NCBI RefSeq assembly: GCF_003946405.1
Contig: NZ_RHOG01000001.1
Coordinates: forward strand, 62,001 to 126,000
Direction: 5' to 3'
DNA length: 64,000 nt
Source of the DNA: Lacticaseibacillus yichunensis
Lineage (GTDB): Bacteria > Bacillota > Bacilli > Lactobacillales > Lactobacillaceae
The number at the start of each line of letters is the position of its first letter. Position 1 is the stretch's first letter. The position numbers and the translations under genes were made by a program. The notes beneath the pieces were generated by a model that did not search any database, was not told where the DNA came from, and saw only the letters and a list, made by a program, of their open reading frames with translations. This document shows positions 57,602 through 64,000 of the stretch, one piece after another.

Positions 57602-58948
57602 ATGTCTACAGCTATCACAGCTGATGATCTTAGCAAGTTCCAAGCTGACCTTGAAAACACGCCAGCCCATGACGTCATTCAAAAGGCCGTTATGAACAAC
57701 GGTGTCTTGAAGACTGCCGAAAGCACCGATTCCAAAGTGGCGATGGACCAGACCTTCTCCATCGAACTGGACACTGGCGCCGTTGCCAACCAGAAGCAAT
57801 CCGGCCGTTGCTGGATGTTCGCGGCGCTCAACACGATGCGTCACGGCATTCAAAAGCAGTTCAAGATCAAAGATTTTGAGCTGAGCCAGAACTACACCTT
57901 CTTCTGGGACAAGTTCGAAAAGTCCAACTACTTTTATGAGAATGTTCTGAAGACCGCAGGCGAGCCGATCGACTCTCGCAAAGTCGCTTGGCTGATGGCA
58001 ACCCCACAAGGCGATGGCGGCCAGTGGGATATGCTGACGGCGCTCATCGCAAAATACGGCATCGTGCCGAAGTCTGTGATGCCTGAGACTTACAGCTCCA
58101 GCAAGTCCAACGAACTGGATTCCGTTTTGAACCTCAAGTTGCGTAAGGATGCTGTTGATTTTCGCCAACTGGTCGCAGATGGCGCCAGTGATGACGAGAT
58201 CCAGGCCGCGCGCACCAAGAAGCTCGGCGAGATCTACCGCATCTTGGCTTACACGCTGGGCAACCCGCCGACACAATTTGACTTTGAGTATCGCGACGAT
58301 GACAAGGAATATCACATCGACCGCGACCTCACCCCGAAGACCTTCTTTGCGAAGTATATCGGCTGGGACCTGACCGCTTACCAAAGCATCATCAACGGCC
58401 CGACCGCTGACAAGCCATACAACCACCTTTACACCGTTGAGATGCTCGGCAACGTCATCGGCGGCCGCGAAGTGCGTCACTTGAACCTCGACATCGACAC
58501 CTTCAAGCAGCTCGCCATCAAGCAGCTTGAAGCCGGCGAGTCAGTTTGGTTCGGCAGTGATGTTGGCCAGTCCTCTGACCGTCAGATCGGGATTCTTGAC
58601 ACCAAGATCTACGACAAGGACACGCTGTTTGACGTTGACTTCTCCATGACCAAGGCAGAACGTCTCGATTACGGCGAAAGCCTGATGACCCACGCGATGG
58701 TCCTGACTGGCGTTGACATTGTTGACGGCAAGCCGACCAAGTGGAAGGTCGAGAACTCCTGGGGCGATAAAGTCGGCGAAAAAGGCTACTTCGTTGCAAG
58801 TGACGCCTGGTTCGACGAATTCGTCTACCAAGTTGTCATCAACAAGAAGTACTTGCCAGCTGACCTGCAGCTCGTGATCACCAACGAGTATGACAACCCG
58901 ACCGTGCTCAAGCCATGGGATCCGATGGGGTCACTGGCTTCCAAGTAA
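57602..58948 (+). CDS. pepC: Aminopeptidase C (bleomycin hydrolase family)
   Basis: A cytosolic papain-type aminopeptidase (448 aa, hexamer) that releases N-terminal residues from casein-derived peptides. The catalytic Cys70 lies in NQKQSGRCWMFAALNTMR, His in LMTHAMVLTGVD (about 364) and Asn in WKVENSWGDKVGEKGYF (about 385). Codon use is strongly biased, so expression is probably high. AAGGAG lies nine bases before the ATG at 57602; an ATG three codons earlier is less well spaced. It is monocistronic with a strong terminator. Confidence 0.97.
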   Translation: MSTAITADDLSKFQADLENTPAHDVIQKAVMNNGVLKTAESTDSKVAMDQTFSIELDTGAVANQKQSGRCWMFAALNTMRHGIQKQFKIKDFELSQNYTFFWDKFEKSNYFYENVLKTAGEPIDSRKVAWLMATPQGDGGQWDMLTALIAKYGIVPKSVMPETYSSSKSNELDSVLNLKLRKDAVDFRQLVADGASDDEIQAARTKKLGEIYRILAYTLGNPPTQFDFEYRDDDKEYHIDRDLTPKTFFAKYIGWDLTAYQSIINGPTADKPYNHLYTVEMLGNVIGGREVRHLNLDIDTFKQLAIKQLEAGESVWFGSDVGQSSDRQIGILDTKIYDKDTLFDVDFSMTKAERLDYGESLMTHAMVLTGVDIVDGKPTKWKVENSWGDKVGEKGYFVASDAWFDEFVYQVVINKKYLPADLQLVITNEYDNPTVLKPWDPMGSLASK

Positions 58949-58968
58949 CCGCACTAGTTGCATAACCG

Positions 58969-59005
58969 AACGCCTCGTAGCCAACCCGCTGCGAGGCGTT
59001 TTTTT
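58969..59005 (+). terminator. Terminator of pepC
   Basis: AACGCCTCG / CGAGGCGTT stem and seven T. Confidence 0.93.
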
Positions 59006-59009
59006 GCGT

Positions 59010-59058
59010 AAAAAAAAGCCCCGGCTGCCGCCCATGCGCGTGGGCGAAACCGGGGCTG
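59010..59058 (-). terminator. Terminator of the second aldo/keto reductase gene
   Basis: AGCCCCGG / CCGGGGCT with inner GCCC/GGGC, then eight T on the minus strand. Confidence 0.93.
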
Positions 59059-59069
59059 GCCGGGCGCTT

Positions 59070-60047
59070 CTACCAAAGATAGTCGACCGGCTTTTTGATA
59101 TAGTCATCGTAGACATCCTGCACAATACCCATTTGCTCGTGGGTCAATGCAGGCAAGTCCGACGCATCGGTGTTGCACGTGATCTGGGTGGGATTGCTGG
59201 CACCCGGAATAACCGCGGAGACGGCCGGAAACATCAAGCACCAACGCAGCGCCAGCGCGGCCAAGTTGTCCGTCCCCAGGCGTGTTTTCAGGACCTGCGC
59301 CGCCTTTACGCCGGTCAGATAATCGACGCCGGAGAAGGTCTCGCCTTTATCGAACAATTCGCCATTGCGGTTATTACTGCGCTGATCCGTCGGGGCAAAC
59401 TGGGTGTCCGCCGTGTATTTGCCGGACAGCAGGCCGCTTGCCAGTGGCACCCGCGCCAAGATCCCGACATTCGCCTTTTGCGCCAGGTCGAAAAACAGCT
59501 TGCTGGGGCGCAGACGAAACATGTTGAAAATGATCTCGACTGCGGAGACATCATAATCCAGCGCCTTGATCGCCTCTTCGACGCGCTCAACGGAAACGCC
59601 ATAGTTGCGAATTTCCCCCGCCTGTTTCAACTGATCTAAGTGCCAGAAGATCTCTGGATCATAGTACGCCTGCATTGGCGGGCAGTGCAGGAGCACCAAA
59701 TCCAGTGCGTCGGTCTGCATGTTCTTCAGTGAGTCGTCGATGTAGCGATCCAGCGCATCCGGCTGAAAATGGGCCAGGCTCAAAGGCCCCTCTTTGCGCC
59801 CAATCTTCGTTGTGTAATGGACCTCGGGATGGGTCTTCAGAAAAGCGCCAACTGTGCGCTCGCTGTTGCCATCTTGGTAGCCATCCGCCGTATCGAAGAA
59901 ATTAACACCTTCTGCGACCGCCGCCTCCAGCGTGGCCGTTGCGACTTGCTGGTCAAACGGGGCGCCCCATTTACCGCCAAGCTGCCAGGTGCCCAGCGAA
60001 ACATCCGAAATTTTGAAGCCTGTTTTGCCTAATGTGCGATAGTTCAT
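59070..60047 (-). CDS. Aldo/keto reductase (PF00248, YajO/Tas-like)
   Basis: A 325-aa NADPH-dependent reductase of a different subgroup from the one at 38740. The N-terminus MNYRTLGKTGFKISDVSLGTWQLGG is typical. Catalytic Asp/Tyr lie in GVNFFDTADGYQDGNSER (about 48-65), Lys in YTTKIGRKEG and His in LVLLHCPPMQAYYD. The C-terminal cofactor loop is SAVIPGASNPTQI. The ATG follows AAGGAGGGTTCACG. Single gene; the physiological substrate is unknown. Confidence 0.93.
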   Translation of the reverse strand: MNYRTLGKTGFKISDVSLGTWQLGGKWGAPFDQQVATATLEAAVAEGVNFFDTADGYQDGNSERTVGAFLKTHPEVHYTTKIGRKEGPLSLAHFQPDALDRYIDDSLKNMQTDALDLVLLHCPPMQAYYDPEIFWHLDQLKQAGEIRNYGVSVERVEEAIKALDYDVSAVEIIFNMFRLRPSKLFFDLAQKANVGILARVPLASGLLSGKYTADTQFAPTDQRSNNRNGELFDKGETFSGVDYLTGVKAAQVLKTRLGTDNLAALALRWCLMFPAVSAVIPGASNPTQITCNTDASDLPALTHEQMGIVQDVYDDYIKKPVDYLW

Positions 60048-60077
60048 CGTGAACCCTCCTTGTGTCCCAGCAGCCGG

Positions 60078-60758
60078 TCAGTCGGCCACCAGAACTTCTT
60101 TGGCAACAATGCTGAGGTCCGGCCCCAGCGTGTAGATGATCGGCTCGGCGTTTGCGACTTCCACGCCATCAATGTCCGCATCCCCGATGTTTTCCAGCCA
60201 CTTGATCAACGCCCGCAGCGTCGAGCCATGGGCAACGACCAATTGATTTTCCCCACGCATCAGCCGCGGCGCGATCTCGTCGGCCCAGTATGGCAACAGG
60301 CGCCGGCTGGCATCGGCGAGGCTTTCCCCACGCGAGATGATGGTGGCGGGAAAAGCCGCATACGCCCGGCCCGCGACCGGCACGTGAAGCAGCGGCGGTT
60401 CGGCCTGATAACTACGGCGCCAGCGCGCGACCTGGTTGGCGCCAAACAGCGTGCGGGTCGCATCTTTATTCAGCCCCCGCAGCGCGCCGTAATGTCGTTC
60501 GTTGAGTCGCCATGATTTTTGAATCGGCAGCCAATTTTGACCGATCGCGTCCTGCACTAAATAGGCCGTGGTGATCGCTCGCTGCAGGACCGAGGTGTGC
60601 ACGCAGGTGAAGGCGATGCCTGTGTCCGCCAACAATTGCCCCGCCGCGCTAGCCTGCGCCGCCCCGCGCGCTGTGAGGGGGACATCCGACCAGCCAGTAT
60701 ATGTATTTGAAAAATTCGCAGCACTTTCGCCATGCCGCACTAAGACCAATTTGACCAT
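60078..60758 (-). CDS. Second 2,3-bisphosphoglycerate-dependent phosphoglycerate mutase
   Basis: A 226-aa paralogue of the gpmA product at 32369-33058. It keeps [57 protein letters not shown] and [20 protein letters not shown], so all catalytic residues of a true mutase are present. Codon use is less biased than in gpmA, suggesting lower expression. AGGAGG lies six bases before the ATG. TATACT upstream is its probable -10, and a cre-like TGAAAACGGTAGAA (60803-60816, one mismatch) lies in the shared divergent promoter region. Confidence 0.92.
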   Translation of the reverse strand: MVKLVLVRHGESAANFSNTYTGWSDVPLTARGAAQASAAGQLLADTGIAFTCVHTSVLQRAITTAYLVQDAIGQNWLPIQKSWRLNERHYGALRGLNKDATRTLFGANQVARWRRSYQAEPPLLHVPVAGRAYAAFPATIISRGESLADASRRLLPYWADEIAPRLMRGENQLVVAHGSTLRALIKWLENIGDADIDGVEVANAEPIIYTLGPDLSIVAKEVLVAD

Positions 60759-60828
60759 GAGCGCCTCCTGATGCGACCAGTATACCATTTTGTTAATTTT
60801 GCTGAAAACGGTAGAAAATGAGAGCCAT

Positions 60829-60853
60829 ATTAGATATACTATTAATATCTAAT
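60829..60853. promoter_or_regulatory. 9-bp inverted repeat upstream of the GHMP kinase gene
   Basis: ATTAGATAT (60829-60837), seven bases, ATATCTAAT (60845-60853), 22 nt before the ATG. AT-rich with no T-run after it; an operator or a weak 5' hairpin. Confidence 0.5.
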
Positions 60854-60874
60854 TTTGAAAGAAGGTGCTGCCAA

Positions 60875-61699
60875 ATGAAGATCTGGGTCCCAGGTGTCGT
60901 CACTGCCCGGACGCCGCTTGCCAACTCGCTTGGCTTGGCGGTCGACCGCGGCATGACCGTGACTGTCGGCGATGAAGCGCTGGAATGGGAAGTCTCATCC
61001 TCAACAAAGGGAATCGCATCCGATCAGTCTAATCCGATCGTGGAGGCAGCCCTGATGGCCGATCCGACCTTGGTGCCGCATCAGTTGCAGGTGGAAAGTC
61101 AGCTGCCGATGGGCGAAGGGTTGTCCAGCTCAAGTGCCGCAATGCTCGCCGGTTTTTCCTTGGCGGCCGCGCTGAACGGCGAGGCCTTGGAGCTGCCGCG
61201 CATTGCCAAGCTCGCCGCACCCTATGAGCCATTTCCGGCTGCGATGGCCGCGGCGCTGCATGGCGGGTTTGTCCAGCTCAACGGGACAGCCGTCAAGAAA
61301 CTGCAGCTCCATGGCGTCCAAGGCGCGCTGTATGTGCCGGATCACTTCACCGCGCTCCCGGTGCCGCTCAGCGAGCCGCACGAGATCGAAAGCGCCGGGC
61401 TGGAGCCGCTTTTGCGCGCGCTGGCCACCGGCGATACGATCTGGTTGATGCGACATTTCCCGATCGAGCCACTCGCCGAAATGGTCACGCCGAACTATTT
61501 TCCACATGCGGAAATGGTCCGGCGCGCAGTCCGGCAAGTCGGCGGGTTCGGGGTGTTCCCAAGCGGCAGTGGGCCGGCGCTCATCGCCGTTGCGCCAAAG
61601 ACGCAGCTGAATTTCCTGCAGACACTGACGCCACTATTGACCGCGGGCAAAGTGGTGCCGCTTGAGCCATCCGAACAGGGCTTGACCGTCACGGACTAG
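60875..61699 (+). CDS. GHMP-family kinase, homoserine kinase-like
   Basis: A 274-aa small-molecule kinase. The GHMP ATP loop is LPMGEGLSSSSAAMLAGFSLAAALNG (about 77-102), motif 1 is VPGVVTARTPLANSLGLAVDRGM, and motif 3 is GGFGVFPSGSGPALIAVAP near 238. The domain pattern and length fit ThrB, which makes O-phosphohomoserine, but homoserine dehydrogenase and threonine synthase genes are absent here, so the assignment is tentative. GAAAGAAGG lies nine bases before the ATG. It stands alone with its own terminator. Confidence 0.78.
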   Translation: MKIWVPGVVTARTPLANSLGLAVDRGMTVTVGDEALEWEVSSSTKGIASDQSNPIVEAALMADPTLVPHQLQVESQLPMGEGLSSSSAAMLAGFSLAAALNGEALELPRIAKLAAPYEPFPAAMAAALHGGFVQLNGTAVKKLQLHGVQGALYVPDHFTALPVPLSEPHEIESAGLEPLLRALATGDTIWLMRHFPIEPLAEMVTPNYFPHAEMVRRAVRQVGGFGVFPSGSGPALIAVAPKTQLNFLQTLTPLLTAGKVVPLEPSEQGLTVTD

Positions 61700-61707
61700 T
61701 TTTTTCG

Positions 61708-61736
61708 GAGCTGAGAGCGATCTCGGCTCTTTTTTT
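61708..61736 (+). terminator. Terminator of the GHMP kinase gene
   Basis: GAGCTGAGA / TCTCGGCTC stem, four-base loop, seven T. Confidence 0.93.
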
Positions 61737-61889
61737 ATCCCCGTAATGGGAAAAATCGTCCAGCATCGCCATTTTGACCGAACACTTTTGTCATCTGGCC
61801 CCGCGCCCTCAGTCTCAGGCTATAGCCGGTTGAAGCGCCCGCTTATTTTTGAGAAACTGGCCTTATTGAATCGTCAGAAAGGATCTCCC

Positions 61890-62915
61890 ATGCCCAAGAC
61901 TGCCCGTCCCACCCTACTCGAACAAGTGCTGCTATTGATCGCCGCCGCGACCCTTCTGCAGGCAGCACTGCCCCCACTTGCGACCATGACCGCCGCCACT
62001 ACGCTTGCCAGTTTCGGCGAAAGCGGGTTGCGTTTTGTGGCATGGATCACCATCTGGGGCCTGCAAACACTGCTGATCACCGGCACCCGCCGCTACCTGC
62101 ACAGCCTCACGCCCCTGATCACACTCGGATTCTCGCTTGTGTTTGCCATCACAGCCGGCACCCAGGTGGCCACGAGTCTGCCTGCCACCTTGGCGATTGC
62201 CGGGGCGGAAGGCTGGCTCGCTTGGCAAACCTGGCACCGGGACGGGCTGGCCAGCGGGCTGGTGGGGGCCGGCGCCTTGGCGACCGCCGCGGTCAGTTTT
62301 CTGCCGACCGGGCTCGCTACCAGCTTTCTGTGGGCGGCCCAGCTGGTGGCCTTTGCTGGCGCCATGCGCCTCGCGCGAAAAACAGGTCAGCTGCCGGTTG
62401 GCCATGTGGTCCTACTCGTGGAATTGGTGCTTGGCCTGCTTTTGATTCAGCTGGCCAGCGATGGTCGGGGCGCGCCCAAGACTGCACTGCCGGCCGCCAT
62501 TGCGATCGGGCTGATGCTCGCGATGTACGCCATCGCCGGTCCCCATTTCACCCGCGCCGCCACCCATCTGCCGGCCTTTGTGCTGGGCCATGTCGTGCTG
62601 CTGGCCAGCGCGCTGGGCTCTGCGGGACTGCTGCAACTCGACGATGCGGCTTTGTGGCTTGGCGCCTTGCGCTGGGCGTTGTTGGCCGCATTTTGCCTGG
62701 CCGTTTTTACCTTGCTGACCTGGTGTGGGGAATCCACCATCGATACCGGCTACAAGCGTTGGTTTTTCATCGGCTTTACCTTGCTCATCGATGCGCTTTA
62801 CACCGCGATGACGCTGCACCTGGCACTTGCGTATCTGATTGGCACATGCGCGTATCTCTTGGCGGTGACGCTGTATGTTTGGCAGTTTATGATTCAGCGT
62901 GCAACACCACGTTGA
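61890..62915 (+). CDS. Polytopic membrane protein of unknown function
   Basis: I do not recognise the family. The 341-aa product has about ten hydrophobic segments, starting with LLEQVLLLIAAATLLQAALPP, and very short polar loops. No transporter signature, Cys/His cluster or soluble domain is visible. A conserved-looking polar stretch, WCGESTIDTGYKRWFF (about 284-299), lies between two late helices. AAAGGATC lies seven bases before the ATG; the longer frame upstream lacks a site. Its base composition is GC-rich, as in the neighbours. Single gene with a terminator. Confidence 0.75.
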   Translation: MPKTARPTLLEQVLLLIAAATLLQAALPPLATMTAATTLASFGESGLRFVAWITIWGLQTLLITGTRRYLHSLTPLITLGFSLVFAITAGTQVATSLPATLAIAGAEGWLAWQTWHRDGLASGLVGAGALATAAVSFLPTGLATSFLWAAQLVAFAGAMRLARKTGQLPVGHVVLLVELVLGLLLIQLASDGRGAPKTALPAAIAIGLMLAMYAIAGPHFTRAATHLPAFVLGHVVLLASALGSAGLLQLDDAALWLGALRWALLAAFCLAVFTLLTWCGESTIDTGYKRWFFIGFTLLIDALYTAMTLHLALAYLIGTCAYLLAVTLYVWQFMIQRATPR

Positions 62916-62933
62916 CTCCCACGGAACACAAAG

Positions 62934-62972
62934 AATCGGCCGCTGCGTCCGTCGCGCAGGGCCGATTTTTTT
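62934..62972 (+). terminator. Terminator of the membrane protein gene
   Basis: AATCGGCC / GGCCGATT stem with T-run; CTGCG/CGCAG can extend it. Confidence 0.9.
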
Positions 62973-63037
62973 GCGGGCTTTTTCCCTGGCGAGCGGGGAG
63001 CCCTTATGTGCTGAGCGCCATGGACCCAGCAAATGAG

Positions 63038-63268
63038 TTATTTCTTTGATGAATCGACGGCGTCATTGAACTTCTTTGCCACTTTGTCAGTGGCGTCGTC
63101 TGTTGCATCTTCGGCTTTCTTTTTCAGCTCGGCGGCCTTGTCCTTGGCCTCGCCTGCCATTTGCTCAGCTTTGCCTTTGGCTTCCAGCTTTTCATCACCG
63201 GAAACCTTGCCAGCTGTTTCCTTCACCTTGCCGACGACCTTATCCTTCATCGCATCGAAGTCTGTCAT
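63038..63268 (-). CDS. CsbD family stress-response protein
   Basis: A 76-aa very hydrophilic, Lys- and Glu-rich helical protein: DKVVGKVKETAGKVSGDEKLEAKGKAEQMAGEAKDKA, then a second repeat-like helix. This is the CsbD pattern (general-stress protein, function unknown). GGAGG lies eight bases before the ATG. The upstream 75-nt gap separates it from the nitroreductase gene, which reads the same way and may share a transcript. Confidence 0.93.
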   Translation of the reverse strand: MTDFDAMKDKVVGKVKETAGKVSGDEKLEAKGKAEQMAGEAKDKAAELKKKAEDATDDATDKVAKKFNDAVDSSKK

Positions 63269-63343
63269 GGGGGCAACACCTCCTTTCCTACTTCAAGCGT
63301 AGCAGGATGACGCCTGCAATTGCGAGCTGAACACCTCGGCTTC

Positions 63344-64000
63344 TCATTCGGCGAAAAATCCTTGCTGACTCAAGGCGGCTTTCAAGTCCCCCCGATGCGC
63401 TGGCAGCACTTGGCTACTGCCAGAGATCAAATGCGAAAACGTCTCGGCGCGCTGATTGGTGTCCCGCGTGGCGTAATACTCGCGGATCACCTCATCGTAC
63501 GCGGTCACCCGCGCTGCCTCATCCGCCGGCAAACGATAGCGATTTTCAAAATGCACAAGCGCCGAATCCAGCCGCGGCTTGAACTGCGGCGCTTGATCTG
63601 GCACGCCCACGATCAGGCCGATCACGGGAAAAGTCAGCCGTGGCAGTTGCAACAAGTCGATCAACTGCAACGGGTCATTGAGAATACTGACGAGCAAAAC
63701 AGTGCCCAGGCCCAAATTCTCGGCTGCGTTGACCACATTTTGTGCGGCCAGCAACGCATCCGAGGTCGCCTGCAGGAACTTGTCCGCCGACCCCAGGTGT
63801 GTCGCCGTGATCCCGGCACGCTGGGCGATCTGCCAAGCCCGGTGCTGGTCCGCAACGAAAATAAACAGATGCCCATTTCCCGCCACATAATCTTGCTTGG
63901 AGATCGCCGCGATCTGCCGCCTAAGCTGCGGATCCGTGATCGAGATCATGGAAAAAGACTGAAGAAAATGCGACGTCGCGGTGTGCTGCGCCACTGCCAC
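63344..64000 (-). CDS. Nitroreductase-family NADPH oxidoreductase (NfrA-like), 5' end outside the window
   Basis: An FMN-dependent oxidoreductase, cut at the window edge (218 residues seen; family about 250). The visible part has ATSHFLQSFSMISITDPQLRRQIAAISKQDYVAGNGHLFIFVADQHR, LLAAQNVVNAAENLGLGTVLLVSILND and FPVIGLIVGVPDQAPQFKPRL, which match the NfrA/Frp group. The N-terminal FMN-phosphate arginine motif RRSIRKF lies beyond the edge. It precedes csbD on the same strand. Substrate could be nitro compounds, quinones or flavin. Confidence 0.88.
   Translation of the reverse strand: MAVAQHTATSHFLQSFSMISITDPQLRRQIAAISKQDYVAGNGHLFIFVADQHRAWQIAQRAGITATHLGSADKFLQATSDALLAAQNVVNAAENLGLGTVLLVSILNDPLQLIDLLQLPRLTFPVIGLIVGVPDQAPQFKPRLDSALVHFENRYRLPADEAARVTAYDEVIREYYATRDTNQRAETFSHLISGSSQVLPAHRGDLKAALSQQGFFAE

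Overview
This 64 kb window looks like the chromosome of a lactic acid bacterium with fairly high GC. It carries pyruvate oxidase, PepC, ClpL with a CIRCE element, a D-aspartate ligase for the peptidoglycan cross-bridge, and the Firmicutes block dut-radA-yacL...gltX...cysS-mrnC-rlmB-rae1. Strong purine-rich ribosome sites and T-tailed terminators fit. A Lacticaseibacillus-like member of Lactobacillaceae is my inference; species cannot be fixed by reading. I saw no rRNA, tRNA, CRISPR array, prophage or intact IS. Layout. 1-3.9 kb: glycogen genes glgB-glgC read leftward out of the window (glgC has a one-base frameshift), divergent from ilvE. 3.9-9.4 kb: a YitT membrane protein, pyruvate oxidase with a cre site on its promoter, and clpL under a CIRCE-covered promoter but cut by an in-frame TAG. 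9.4-11 kb: an Mga-type regulator. 11.2-15.8 kb: the most interesting part, an ABC importer with one ATPase, one permease and two paralogous lipoprotein binding proteins. Each binding-protein gene has its own promoter, a 19-20 codon leader peptide and a set of competing hairpins. One leader is phenylalanine-rich (FFAGFFG), the other tyrosine-rich (YYYGYYG), and the rest of the peptide is shared. This reads as a pair of translation-coupled attenuators that sense Phe and Tyr. 15.8-26 kb: efp, acetyltransferases, an ANT(6)-like protein, HAD phosphatase, a metal-binding lipoprotein, a PTS-IIB-like fusion of unknown role, a GntR regulator, and the DUF969-DUF979-pcp operon. 26-27 kb: a disturbed, poorly coding stretch. 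27-32.4 kb: a MarR-amidohydrolase-oxidoreductase operon (the last gene apparently with an ATA start) and a UvrA2-type ATPase divergent from an HxlR regulator across a 19-bp palindrome. 32.4-43.4 kb: gpmA, AI-2E-family permease, sortase A, two MFS exporters, sfsA, a membrane-anchored XRE protein, aldo/keto reductase, usp, D-Asp ligase. 43.4-56.7 kb: the conserved information-processing block, all on the minus strand, interrupted by recQ, an APC permease and corA. 56.7-64 kb: small GNAT, pepC, aldo/keto reductase, a second gpm, a lone GHMP kinase, a polytopic membrane protein, CsbD and a nitroreductase cut by the window end. A second system-level signal is a family of about 120-nt structured repeats at four intergenic loci (about 33.2, 41.6-41.9, 50.5-50.8 and 57.1-57.35 kb), often in tandem. 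Copies differ in sequence but keep the same nested stems by compensatory changes. Three genes look damaged (glgC, clpL, the oxidoreductase start), so either the strain is shedding functions or the assembly has base-level errors. All calls come from reading the sequence; no database search was run.
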